From the NCBI GenBank assembly GCA_902490005.1, contig CABUCM010000008.1, positions 1 through 64,000 on the forward strand: DNA of 64,000 bases. Reading direction: 5' to 3'. Origin of the DNA: an uncultured Ruminiclostridium sp. GTDB taxonomy: Bacteria; Bacillota; Clostridia; Oscillospirales; Acutalibacteraceae. Positions 34,493 to 42,624 of the stretch are shown piece after piece. The translations under genes and the position numbers were made by a program. Below the pieces are notes generated by a model. It saw only the letters and a program-made list of their open reading frames with translations, was not told the DNA's origin and did not search any database. How positions within the stretch are numbered: position 1 is the stretch's first letter; each line of letters opens with the position of its first letter.

Positions 34493-35696
34493 GCTTTTAT
34501 GCCAGGGCTACGTCCGGGCCTACGGAGCCAAGGGGATTCGGAACAAGGTGCTGGTGATCTACACGGTGGAATGCTGCCGGGCCCTGAGCGAACGCATCGC
34601 CAGGCATTTTCAGGACCTGGGCAGGGACGTGGAGGCGGTAGGCACCTCCTCCTGCCTGGATAACCAGGCGGATATCCGGAGGCTGCTCCGGTTTGCGACC
34701 CACCCCAACGTGGGCGCGGTTTTGGCTGTGGGCCATGGCTGCGAGTATACCAAGCCCCAGAAAATCGCGGAGTTCGCCCATGAAAGAGGCCGGGAGGCAA
34801 GATGGTTCTACCAGCAGGAGGCCGGTGGAAGCGTCAAGGGCTTCGATAAAGGGGTGCGGATGGTCCAAGAGCTGCTGGAAAACCTGGAATTCACGCCCCG
34901 GGCGCCCATGTATTTTTCCGAGCTGGTGCTGGCGGGGGAATGCGGCGGCTCGGATTTTACCTCCGGGCTGGCGGGAAACGCTTTGGTAGGCCGGGTGTTC
35001 GACCGGCTGGTGGACGCTGGAGGCACCGCGATTTTCGAGGAGCTGTGCGAGGGCCTGGGCCTGAAGGATTATCTGGTAGGCCGGGCGGCGGGCCCCAAGG
35101 TAGCGGAGGATATCTCACACGCCTATGACAAAACTATGGAATTTTGCGTGAAATACGGCCACTTTTCCATCGCCCCGGGAAACATGGACGGCGGCCTGAC
35201 TACCATTGAGGAAAAAAGCATGGGGGCCATGGTAAAAAGCGGCACCAAACCCATTCAAGGGGTGCTGAAGATCGCCCAGGCGCCGAAAAGGCCGGGCTTG
35301 TACCTGCTGGACACCACGCCTGACGAAAAGCTGGAACCGGCCCATCATGAGGCCGCGGACCCGTCGGATATGCTGGATCTGATCGCCTGTAACGCCCATA
35401 TGGTGTTTTTGGTCACCGGAAGGGGCCATGTGGTGGGCACGCCGGTAAGCCCGGTCATCAAGGTTACCGGCAATCCCAGGACCTATGAGCGGATGAAAGA
35501 CGACATTGATTTCTCCGCCGCCCCCGCCTTAACCGGGGAGAGATCCTTGGACGCGCTGGCGGACGACATGCTGGAGCTGGTGGCGAGGACCGCCCAGGGG
35601 GAGCAAACCAACGCGGAGCGGCTGGGCCACCGGGAGGGTATTTTGTATTTTAATTACCAGGACCCCAAAAAGGTGCCCTGCCAATGGCGGTTTTAA
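34482..35696 (+). CDS. UxaA-family lyase, large subunit
   Basis: The 404-residue catalytic subunit of a D-galactarate/altronate dehydratase-type hydro-lyase. 'GYVRAYGAKGIRNKVLVIYT', 'AVGHGCEYTKPQ' and 'LAGECGGSDFTSGLAGN' are family motifs; the conserved Cys and His residues bind the metal. 'GNMDGGLTTIEEKSMGAMVK', 'MVFLVTGRGHVVGTPVSPVI' and 'NPRTYERMKDDIDFSA' mark the C-terminal half. The start at MKDKLLCQGY has GGGAGGTGG upstream. SuyB (sulfolactate sulfo-lyase) is an alternative identity. It lies between the Rrf2 regulator and metY but ends with its own terminator. Confidence 0.88.
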   Translation: MKDKLLCQGYVRAYGAKGIRNKVLVIYTVECCRALSERIARHFQDLGRDVEAVGTSSCLDNQADIRRLLRFATHPNVGAVLAVGHGCEYTKPQKIAEFAHERGREARWFYQQEAGGSVKGFDKGVRMVQELLENLEFTPRAPMYFSELVLAGECGGSDFTSGLAGNALVGRVFDRLVDAGGTAIFEELCEGLGLKDYLVGRAAGPKVAEDISHAYDKTMEFCVKYGHFSIAPGNMDGGLTTIEEKSMGAMVKSGTKPIQGVLKIAQAPKRPGLYLLDTTPDEKLEPAHHEAADPSDMLDLIACNAHMVFLVTGRGHVVGTPVSPVIKVTGNPRTYERMKDDIDFSAAPALTGERSLDALADDMLELVARTAQGEQTNAERLGHREGILYFNYQDPKKVPCQWRF

Positions 35697-35749
35697 AAGG
35701 GCCTGGCGGCCTGATCTTAACGATTGAAAAAGCAACGCGCAAACCGGTT

Positions 35750-35792
35750 GCCGGCTTTTCCGGAGGATTTCTTCGGGAAGGCCGGCTTTTTT
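35750..35792 (+). terminator. Terminator of the UxaA operon
   Basis: GCCGGCTTTTCC and GGGAAGGCCGGC pair (two G-U) around a 13-base loop and are followed by six T. Confidence 0.8.
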
Positions 35793-35811
35793 GCTGATTT
35801 TTTAAAAACTA

Positions 35812-35872
35812 TTGACAGAATGAGGAAACAGGTGTAATATACCTATAAACCCACTAAATATATAGGTTTATA
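35812..35872 (+). promoter_or_regulatory. Promoter and Rrf2-type operator of metY-cysK
   Basis: A consensus TTGACA (35812-35817), a 17-base spacer and TAATAT (35835-35840). ACCTATA-N14-ATAGGTTTATA (35841-35872) follows directly, identical in arms and spacing to the site over the Rrf2 promoter at 33312-33343. Binding there would block transcription start. Confidence 0.8.
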
Positions 35873-35884
35873 GAGGTGGCTAGG

Positions 35885-35971
35885 ATGATTTTAAAATTTA
35901 GGGCCTTGCTGCGAGAGAATTTCCGGAATGGGCGAATGTGTTTGAGGAAGAAGCCCGAACAACACATTTAA
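35885..35971 (+). CDS. Possible leader peptide before metY
   Basis: A 28-codon frame with GAGGTGG before its ATG lies between the promoter and metY. It encodes a short basic peptide starting MILKFRALLRENF with one Cys. Its position suggests a leader peptide, but it lacks a run of Cys or Met codons and no attenuator hairpin follows, so a simple untranslated leader is also possible. Confidence 0.35.
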   Translation: MILKFRALLRENFRNGRMCLRKKPEQHI

Positions 35972-35992
35972 CGACAGAAAGGAAATTTTATC

Positions 35993-37291
35993 ATGGCGAA
36001 TAAAAAGTATAGATTTGAGACGCTTCAGCTCCACGTGGGGCAGGAAAACCCCGACCCGGCTACCGGCGCCAGGGCGGTGCCCATTTACCAGACCACGTCT
36101 TATGTGTTCAAAGACTGCGCCCAGGCGGCGGCCCGGTTCGGCTTATCGGAGGGCGGCAACATTTACGGCAGGCTGACCAACTCCACCCAAGGGGTGCTGG
36201 AGGACCGTGTGGCGGCCCTGGAGGGGGGCGCCGCCGGCTTGGCGGTGGCCTCCGGCGCGGCGGCCATCACCTACGCCATTGAAACCGTGGCCAAAGCGGG
36301 GGACCATATCGTCGCCCAAAATACCATTTACGGCGGCACCTACAACCTGCTTGACACAACCCTGAAGGCGTTCGGCGTGAACACCACCTTTGTGAACATC
36401 CACGATTTAGACCAGGTGAAAAAGGCCATCCGGCCGGAAACCAAGGCGGTTTATTTGGAAACTTTGGGGAACCCTAATTCCGATATTCCCGATATTGAGG
36501 CCCTGGCCCGCATCGCCCACGAGTACCGGATCCCGCTGATAATCGACAACACCTTTGGCACGCCCTATCTGATCCGGCCCATCGAGCACGGCGCGGATAT
36601 CGTCGTCCACTCCGCGACCAAATTTATCGGCGGGCACGGTACGTCGCTGGGAGGCGTTATCGTGGACGGCGGCACCTTTGACTGGGAAGCTTCCGGGAAA
36701 TTTCCCCAGCTGACCGAGCCGAACCCCAGCTACCACGGCATATCCTTTGCCAAAGCGGCGGGCAAGGCCGCCTTCGCCACCTATATCCGGGCCATCCTGC
36801 TGCGGGACACCGGCGCAGCCATTTCTCCGTTCAACGCGTTTTTGCTGCTCCAGGGCCTGGAAACCCTGTCCCTGCGCCTTGACCGGCATGTAGAAAACAC
36901 CTTAAAGGTTGTGGCGTATTTAAGCCGCCATCCCCAGGTGGAAAGGGTAAACCACCCGTCTCTTCCAGACCACCCGGACCATACGCTGTATGAGAGGTAT
37001 TTCCCTAAGGGGGCCGCGCCGATTTTTACCTTTGAGATCAAAGGCGGGGAAAAAGAGGCCCAGGCTTTTATTGACCATTTGGAGCTGTTTTCCCTTCTTG
37101 CCAATGTGGCGGATGTAAAATCCCTGGTGATCCACCCCGCCACCACCACCCACGCCCAGCTGAGCCCAGAGGCCCAGCTGGAGGCGGGCATTAAGCCAAA
37201 CACCATACGCCTTTCCATCGGCACCGAGCATATCGACGATATTCTGGCCGATCTGGAACAGGGCTTTGCCTGTGCCCAACAACCGGGATAA
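35993..37291 (+). CDS. metY: O-acetylhomoserine sulfhydrylase
   Basis: A PLP enzyme converting O-acetyl-L-homoserine and sulfide to homocysteine. The 432-residue protein has the Cys/Met-metabolism fold: 'VPIYQTTSYVFKD', 'NIYGRLTNSTQGVLEDRVAA', 'LEGG', 'NTIYGGTYNLLDTTLKAFG', and the PLP lysine in 'VHSATKFIGGHGTSLGGV'. Length and the insert 'FPQLTEPNPSYHGISFA' fit MetY rather than cystathionine gamma-synthase. AAAGGA precedes the ATG. It is probably co-transcribed with cysK 139 bases downstream and repressed through the Rrf2-type operator. Confidence 0.94.
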   Translation: MANKKYRFETLQLHVGQENPDPATGARAVPIYQTTSYVFKDCAQAAARFGLSEGGNIYGRLTNSTQGVLEDRVAALEGGAAGLAVASGAAAITYAIETVAKAGDHIVAQNTIYGGTYNLLDTTLKAFGVNTTFVNIHDLDQVKKAIRPETKAVYLETLGNPNSDIPDIEALARIAHEYRIPLIIDNTFGTPYLIRPIEHGADIVVHSATKFIGGHGTSLGGVIVDGGTFDWEASGKFPQLTEPNPSYHGISFAKAAGKAAFATYIRAILLRDTGAAISPFNAFLLLQGLETLSLRLDRHVENTLKVVAYLSRHPQVERVNHPSLPDHPDHTLYERYFPKGAAPIFTFEIKGGEKEAQAFIDHLELFSLLANVADVKSLVIHPATTTHAQLSPEAQLEAGIKPNTIRLSIGTEHIDDILADLEQGFACAQQPG

Positions 37292-37316
37292 GAGCGGAAC
37301 GGATCCGCCGGGCCAT

Positions 37317-37360
37317 CCGTCCCCGCCGGCCGCTTATCGGCAGCCGGTGGGCGGGGACGG
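37317..37360 (+). other. Intercistronic hairpin, metY-cysK
   Basis: CCGTCCCCGCC and GGCGGGGACGG form a perfect 11-bp arm pair enclosing a further GC-rich hairpin, with no T run after it. It may adjust relative cysK expression or mRNA stability. Confidence 0.5.
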
Positions 37361-37430
37361 CTGAAAACCGCTTATCATAGAGAAACACCTTCAAAAACCG
37401 AACTGAGAAAAAATACGAGGAGGAACCACC

Positions 37431-38363
37431 ATGAGAATTTATCATACCGCCGCCGACCTGGTGGGCGGAACGCCCCTTTTGGAGCTGGCGCACCTAGAGA
37501 AGGAGCATAAGCTGAATGCGGTCCTGCTGGCGAAGCTGGAGTATTGTAACCCGGCGGGCAGCGTTAAGGACCGGATTGCCAAGGCCATGATCGAGGACGC
37601 GGAGGAAAAGGGGCTTTTAAAAACGGGGTCCGTGATTATTGAGCCCACCAGCGGCAATACCGGCATTGGTTTGGCGTCTGTGGCCGCGGCCAAAGGGTAC
37701 CGGTTAATTATCACCATGCCCGAGACCATGTCCGTAGAGCGCCGGACGCTGATGAAGGCCTACGGCGCGGAGCTGGTGCTTACCGACGGCGCGCTGGGAA
37801 TGAAAGGCGCCATCGCCAAAGCGGAGGAGCTTTCCAAGGAAATTCCCGGCAGCTTTATTCCCGGGCAGTTTGTGAACCCCGCCAATCCGAAGGTCCATAA
37901 AGCCACCACCGGCCCGGAAATCTGGGAGGATACCGACGGCAAGGTGGATATCTTTGTAGCCGGCGTGGGAACCGGCGGCACCATCACCGGCGTGGGGGAA
38001 TTTTTGAAGGAAAAGAATCCCCAGGTCAAGGTAGTGGCGGTAGAGCCGGCGGATTCCCCGGTGCTTTCCAAGGGCACGGCGGGGGCCCATAAGATTCAGG
38101 GCATCGGCGCCGGGTTTGTCCCGGAGGTGCTCAATACCAAAATTTACGATGAAATTATCCCGGTGACCAACGAGGCCGCCTTTGAGACCGGACGCCAGAT
38201 CGCCAAGCATGAGGGCGTGCTGGTGGGGATTTCCTCCGGCGCGGCGGTTTGGGCCGCCATCCAGCTGGCGAAACGCCCGGAAAACAAGGGAAAGCATATT
38301 GTGGCGCTGCTGCCGGATACCGGCGACCGCTACCTTTCCACCCCCATGTTTGACCTGGCCTAA
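37431..38363 (+). CDS. cysK: Cysteine synthase (O-acetylserine sulfhydrylase)
   Basis: Makes L-cysteine from O-acetylserine and sulfide. The 310-residue PLP enzyme shows 'NPAGSVKDRIAKAMIEDAEE' with the PLP lysine (~44), 'EPTSGNTGIGLASVAAAKGY', 'TMPETMSVERR', 'GVGTGGTITGVGEFLKEK', 'GIGAGFVPEVLN' and 'VGISSGAAVWAA'. GAGGAGG precedes the ATG. With metY it gives both sulfide-fixing routes (to homocysteine and to cysteine) under one promoter. Confidence 0.96.
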   Translation: MRIYHTAADLVGGTPLLELAHLEKEHKLNAVLLAKLEYCNPAGSVKDRIAKAMIEDAEEKGLLKTGSVIIEPTSGNTGIGLASVAAAKGYRLIITMPETMSVERRTLMKAYGAELVLTDGALGMKGAIAKAEELSKEIPGSFIPGQFVNPANPKVHKATTGPEIWEDTDGKVDIFVAGVGTGGTITGVGEFLKEKNPQVKVVAVEPADSPVLSKGTAGAHKIQGIGAGFVPEVLNTKIYDEIIPVTNEAAFETGRQIAKHEGVLVGISSGAAVWAAIQLAKRPENKGKHIVALLPDTGDRYLSTPMFDLA

Positions 38364-38400
38364 TATCCCTTCGGATTCTACCGGATCCTATAAAAGCAGT

Positions 38401-38447
38401 AAGCCCCGGAACCTTCCCAAGCAAGGGAAAATTCCGGGGCTTTTTTT
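38401..38447 (+). terminator. Terminator of metY-cysK
   Basis: AAGCCCCGGAA and TTCCGGGGCTT form a perfect 11-bp stem with a 20-base loop, followed by seven T. Confidence 0.88.
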
Positions 38448-38518
38448 CGCGTTAATTCGGAAACGCGGCGGGATCTCAGAACACGGAAGGACACTCCAGA
38501 GGGGCTCTCCGCGGCGGC

Positions 38519-39118
38519 TTATCCGCCAATATCTTTTTCTGCAAAATGTATAGGATATTTCTCCCTATACTTGCGGTATACCCGTTCATCCTGTCCGTCG
38601 AGATTCAGCTGGTACATGCGGAAAGTGACCGGGAAATCCTTAGGCTGCCACTGCTCCTCGTAGGAATATTGATAGCGCATCCCCAGCCGCTTCATCACGC
38701 CGCCGCTGCGGGGGTTGTTCCTGTCGTGGGTAGCCGTTATATAAGGGATCCCGTCCTCCCGCAGCCGCTGGAGCAGGGCTTTTCCGGCCTCGGTGACAAT
38801 GCCCTGCCGCCAGAAATCCTTTCGCAGCCCGTAACCGAAATCATGGTCCTCTGTCACGTTGGTATGGATGTATCCAATGGGAATATTATCCTTCCGCAGG
38901 CAGATGGCATACCGGTAGCCCTGCGGCTGCCGGTACGGTTCCGCGTATCTTTCCTCAAAAAAGGCTTCCGCCTCTTCCATGGAACTTAAGGGGTACCAGG
39001 GTAAAAAGGTATTGACCTCCCGGTCGCTGTAAATGGTGAACAGCGCCTCCAGGTCGTCCCTGGTAAATTGTCGCAAAATCAGTCTCTCTGTTTTTAAGGC
39101 AGGCGTGTTTTCTGTCAT
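38519..39118 (-). CDS. GNAT-family N-acetyltransferase
   Basis: A 199-residue acetyltransferase of the RimJ/RimL-like group. It begins 'ALKTERLILRQFTRDDLEAL', followed by 'IGYIHTN', the acetyl-CoA loop 'GYGLRKDFWRQGIVTEAGKA' and 'ATHDRNNPRSGGVMKRLGMR'. The acceptor is unknown. The start with AAAGGA nine bases upstream is used. It lies after the polyamine operon in the same direction, separated by a 13-bp hairpin, so partial read-through could link it to that operon, for instance in polyamine acetylation (speculative). Confidence 0.88.
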   Translation of the reverse strand: MTENTPALKTERLILRQFTRDDLEALFTIYSDREVNTFLPWYPLSSMEEAEAFFEERYAEPYRQPQGYRYAICLRKDNIPIGYIHTNVTEDHDFGYGLRKDFWRQGIVTEAGKALLQRLREDGIPYITATHDRNNPRSGGVMKRLGMRYQYSYEEQWQPKDFPVTFRMYQLNLDGQDERVYRKYREKYPIHFAEKDIGG

Positions 39119-39140
39119 GGCTGATATTCCTTTCAAATAC

Positions 39141-39169
39141 GTATCAAGGCCCCGGCGGGGCCTTGATAC
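39141..39169 (-). other. Hairpin after the polyamine operon
   Basis: GTATCAAGGCCCC and GGGGCCTTGATAC pair perfectly (13 bp) around GGC, between the nspC stop and the GNAT start. There is no T run, so termination would be incomplete. Confidence 0.6.
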
Positions 39170-39172
39170 AGC

Positions 39173-40297
39173 TTAGGACAGCCGGGTTTTAAAATCCTCG
39201 TACCCAAATTTCCGGATCAGCTCAATAGAACCGTCTGACTTTTTCAGGTAAATAGCCGGCAGGTTCATGCCGTTGAAGGTGTTGTTCTTCACCATAGAGT
39301 AAATGGCCATATCGCGGAACACCAGCCGGCTGCCGGGGGATAGGGGCTCGTCGAAGCTGTAATCCCCGATCACGTCTCCCGCCAGGCAGGTGGGGCCGCC
39401 TAAACGGTAATCATAAAGCTTTTCCCCCAGCTCTCCGGCGCCGGCGATCTGGGGACGGTAGGGCATTTCCAGCACATCCGGCATATGGCAGGCGGCGGAG
39501 GTATCTAAAATAGCGATGTTGCCGCTGTTTTCCATCAAATCCAATACTGTGGATACCAAAAAGCCGGCGTTCAAGGCCACCGCCTCGCCAGGCTCCAAAT
39601 ACACCTGGACGCCGTATTTGTCCTGAACCTGGTTTACGCAAGCGATTAAGGCGTCGATGTCGTAGCCAGGCCGGGTGATATGGTGGCCGCCGCCGAAGTT
39701 GAGCCACTTCATCTGGGAAAGCCAGGGGCCGAATTTTTCTTCCAGCGCCTCCACGGTTTCCACCAGGGGGGCGGCGTCCTGCTCGCACAATGTGTGGAAA
39801 TGAAGGCCCTCTATCCCATCCAGCAGGTCAGGCTGAAAATTGTTCAGAGTAATCCCCAGCCGGGAGCCGGGGGAGCAGGGATCGTAAATAGGGTGGTCCT
39901 GGGTGGAATGCTCTGGGTTCAGCCGGAGGCCGGCGCTTTTGCCGGCGGAAAGTACCTTATCCTTGTATTTTTCCCATTGGGAAAAAGAATTGAACACGAT
40001 GTGGTCGCACAAGCTTATAATCTCGTCGATCTCGTCCTCCCGGTAGGCGGGGGAAAAAACATGGGTTTCGCCGCCCATTTCCTCCTTGCCCAGCCGGGCC
40101 TCGAATAAGCCGCTGGCGGTGGTGCCGTTCAAATAGCTTCCGATTAGGGGATAGCAGGCGAACATGGAGAAGGCCTTCTGCGCCAGCAGGATTTTACAGC
40201 CGGTGCGGTCCATCACCCGCTTTAAAATCATCAGGTTCTTTTCCAAAAGGGCCTCGTCCACCACATAGCAGGGGGTTTGGAAAGCGGAAAATTCCAT
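39173..40297 (-). CDS. nspC: Carboxynorspermidine decarboxylase
   Basis: A PLP decarboxylase (alanine racemase fold) that converts carboxyspermidine or carboxynorspermidine to the polyamine. The 374-residue protein has 'TPCYVVDEALLEKNLMIL', the PLP lysine in 'CKILLAQKAFSMF', 'LRLNPEHSTQDHPIYDPCSP', 'LNFGGGHHITRPGYD', 'YLEPGEAVAL' and 'CLAGDVIGDYSF' with the active Cys. It starts one base after the stop of the synthase gene, so the two are translationally coupled. Last gene of the polyamine operon. Confidence 0.93.
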   Translation of the reverse strand: MEFSAFQTPCYVVDEALLEKNLMILKRVMDRTGCKILLAQKAFSMFACYPLIGSYLNGTTASGLFEARLGKEEMGGETHVFSPAYREDEIDEIISLCDHIVFNSFSQWEKYKDKVLSAGKSAGLRLNPEHSTQDHPIYDPCSPGSRLGITLNNFQPDLLDGIEGLHFHTLCEQDAAPLVETVEALEEKFGPWLSQMKWLNFGGGHHITRPGYDIDALIACVNQVQDKYGVQVYLEPGEAVALNAGFLVSTVLDLMENSGNIAILDTSAACHMPDVLEMPYRPQIAGAGELGEKLYDYRLGGPTCLAGDVIGDYSFDEPLSPGSRLVFRDMAIYSMVKNNTFNGMNLPAIYLKKSDGSIELIRKFGYEDFKTRLS

Positions 40298-40298
40298 G

Positions 40299-41498
40299 TC
40301 AGTCCACCAGCTCGGGGGAGAAGCTCTCCTGCCAGGGCAGGCCCCACTTGTTGAGGGCGTCCATAAACGGATCGGGATCAAATTCCTCAATGTTGTGAAC
40401 GCCGGGCTTGTTCCACACGCCGGTCATCAGCATCATGGCGCCGATCATGGCGGGCACGCCGGTGGTGTAGGCTACCGCCTGGGAGCCTACCTCTTTGTAG
40501 CATTCCTGGTGGTCGCACACATTATAAACGTAATAGGTCTTGTCCTTGCCGTCCTTTTTACCCTGGAAGATGCAGCCGATGTTGGTTTTGCCCTTGGTCC
40601 GGGGGCCTAAAGAGGAGGGGTCCGGCAGAACGGCCTTCAAAAATTGCAGGGGGACGATCTGCTGGCCCTGGAACTCGATGGGCTCGATGGAGGTCATGCC
40701 CACGTTTTCCAGGCATTTCAGGTGGGTCAGATAGCTCTGGCCGAAGGTCATGAAGAAACGGATGCGCTTGATGCCCTTGATGTTCAGCGCCAGGGATTCC
40801 AGCTCCTCATGGTGGAGCAGGTACATATCCTTATCCCCGATTTCCGGGAAGTTGTATACCCGCTTGATCTCCATAGGCTCGGTCTCTACCCAATGGCCGT
40901 CCTCCCAGTAGCTCCCCTTGGCGGAAACCTCCCGGATATTGATCTCCGGGTTGAAGTTGGTGGCGAAGGGATAGCCGTGGTCGCCGGCGTTGCAGTCTAA
41001 AATATCGATATAGTTGATCTCGTCGAAATAGTGCTTCTGGGCGTAGGCGGAGAACACCCCGGTGACGCCGGGATCGAAGCCGCTGCCCAAAAGGGCGGTG
41101 AGGCCCGCGTCCTCAAATTTTTTCCGGTAGGCCCACTGCCAGCTGTATTCAAACTTGGCGGTGTCCTCCGGCTCGTAGTTGGCGGTGTCCACGTAATTTA
41201 CCTTGGCGGCCAGGCAGGCGTCCATAATGGCCAGGTCCTGATAGGGCAGGGCCAGGTTCAACACCACGTCCGGCTTTACCTTGTTAATCAGGGCGGTCAG
41301 CTCGTCCACATTGTTTGCGTCTACCTGGGCGGTAGTGATTTTGGTTTTGCCCCCGGACAGCTTTTCCTTCAGCGCGTCGCACTTGGATTTGGTGCGGCTG
41401 GCGATGCAGATCTCCTCAAAAACCTGGCTGTTCTGGCAGCACTTGTGAATGGCCACGCTGGCCACGCCGCCGCAGCCGATAATTAACGCTTTTCCCAT
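40299..41498 (-). CDS. Carboxynorspermidine synthase (saccharopine DH family)
   Basis: An NAD(P)H enzyme condensing aspartate beta-semialdehyde with putrescine or diaminopropane to carboxy(nor)spermidine. At 399 residues it has the Rossmann start 'MGKALIIGCGGVASVAIHKC', 'LNLALPYQDLAIMDACLAAK', 'YVDTANYEP', 'LLGSGFDPGVTGVFSAYAQK' and 'FATNFNPEINIREVSAKG'. It resembles saccharopine dehydrogenase, but the adjacent nspC fixes the pathway. AAAAGGAG precedes the ATG. It lies downstream of speB, separated by a repeat of the speB 3' end. Confidence 0.92.
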   Translation of the reverse strand: MGKALIIGCGGVASVAIHKCCQNSQVFEEICIASRTKSKCDALKEKLSGGKTKITTAQVDANNVDELTALINKVKPDVVLNLALPYQDLAIMDACLAAKVNYVDTANYEPEDTAKFEYSWQWAYRKKFEDAGLTALLGSGFDPGVTGVFSAYAQKHYFDEINYIDILDCNAGDHGYPFATNFNPEINIREVSAKGSYWEDGHWVETEPMEIKRVYNFPEIGDKDMYLLHHEELESLALNIKGIKRIRFFMTFGQSYLTHLKCLENVGMTSIEPIEFQGQQIVPLQFLKAVLPDPSSLGPRTKGKTNIGCIFQGKKDGKDKTYYVYNVCDHQECYKEVGSQAVAYTTGVPAMIGAMMLMTGVWNKPGVHNIEEFDPDPFMDALNKWGLPWQESFSPELVD

Positions 41499-41590
41499 AT
41501 TGACAATCTCCTTTTCTGTTCCGTATTTTTCATGGCAATGGAACGGTGATTTTATGATAATCGGATTTTCAAAAAAAGCCCCGGTTCCGT

Positions 41591-41822
41591 CGGTTTTCCG
41601 TCCGCGGCCGGGGAAAGGCAAAGGGGGCCAGGCAGCGTGCCGGCTTATTCCGCCGGCTGCCTGGAAAGCAGAAGGAGAAGCTCCCGAAGCACCTTGCAGG
41701 CCACGGCGGTTTTCCGTCCGCCGCCTGCAAAAGGCAAAGGGGGCCAGGCCGTGCCCCGCCTTATTCCGCCGGCTGCCTGGAAAGCAGAAGCAAAAGCTCC
41801 CGGAGCACCTTGCAGGCCACGG
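41591..41822. repeat. Tandem duplication of the speB 3' end
   Basis: Two head-to-tail 116-base copies (41591-41706 and 41707-41822). The second contains the true last ~21 codons and stop of speB plus ~54 bases of 3' flank; the first is a detached copy of the same segment. The copied codons read the same 21 residues, with the few differences silent (for example CTT/CTC and CTC/TTG). The period is not a multiple of three. It sits in the speB to carboxynorspermidine-synthase spacer. Confidence 0.9.
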
Positions 41823-42624
41823 CGGTGGATACGCCGCTTTGGTCGTAGGCCGGGCAAAGCTCGTTGACGTCGCAGCCCACGATGTTCAGGCCGCTTACCT
41901 TGTGAATGGCGCCCAGCAGATCCAAAAAGCTGACGCCGCCGGCCTCCGGGGTCCCGGTGCCAGGGAAAATGGACGGGTCTAACACGTCCAGGTCCAGGGT
42001 GAAATAAACCGGCTGCCCCTGCAAGGCGGATACGGTTTCCTCCAGGCCCTTAAAGTCGAACCTGCGGGTAAACACGTGGTCCCCGCCCCACAAAAACTCC
42101 TCCCGGTCCCCGGAGCGGATGCCAAACTGGAAAATACGGCCGTCGCCGGTCAGCTCCCACACCCGGCGCAGCACCGAGGCGTGGGACAGCCTGGCCCCCA
42201 GATAATCGTCCCGCAAATCGGCGTGGGCGTCGAAATGGACCACACGCAGGCCGGGATAGCGTTTTACGGCGGCCCGCACCGCGCCTAATGTTACCAAATG
42301 CTCGCCGCCGATCATCACCGGCAGCTTGCCGCTGTCTAAAATCTCGGCGGCCCTGGCCTCGATATCGTTCAGCGCCAGGCTGGTATCTCCAAAACAAAGC
42401 TCCAGGTCGCCGCTGTCGAAAATTTTGCAGTCGGTAAGGTCCCGATCTAAATAAGGGCTGTAGGTTTCCAGGCCGAAGGATTCGGACCGCATGGCTTTGC
42501 TGGCGAACCGGGTTCCCGGCCGGAAGGAGGTGGTGGAATCAAAGGGCGCCCCGAACAGGACGATATCCGCCTCCTCAAAGGCCGCGTCGCAGCCTAAAAA
42601 GGTTTCCACATTAGGGTTCAACAT
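41761..42624 (-). CDS. speB: Agmatinase
   Basis: Hydrolyses agmatine to putrescine and urea. The 287-residue ureohydrolase has the Mn-binding motifs 'GGEHLVTLGAVRAAV', 'VVHFDAHADLRDDY' and 'YFTLDLDVLDPSIFPGTGTP', plus 'VGCDVNELCPAYD'. Its start overlaps the end of speE by 14 bases. With speA upstream it completes the arginine to agmatine to putrescine route. Its 3' end is duplicated downstream. Confidence 0.95.
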   Translation of the reverse strand: MLNPNVETFLGCDAAFEEADIVLFGAPFDSTTSFRPGTRFASKAMRSESFGLETYSPYLDRDLTDCKIFDSGDLELCFGDTSLALNDIEARAAEILDSGKLPVMIGGEHLVTLGAVRAAVKRYPGLRVVHFDAHADLRDDYLGARLSHASVLRRVWELTGDGRIFQFGIRSGDREEFLWGGDHVFTRRFDFKGLEETVSALQGQPVYFTLDLDVLDPSIFPGTGTPEAGGVSFLDLLGAIHKVSGLNIVGCDVNELCPAYDQSGVSTAVACKVLRELLLLLSRQPAE

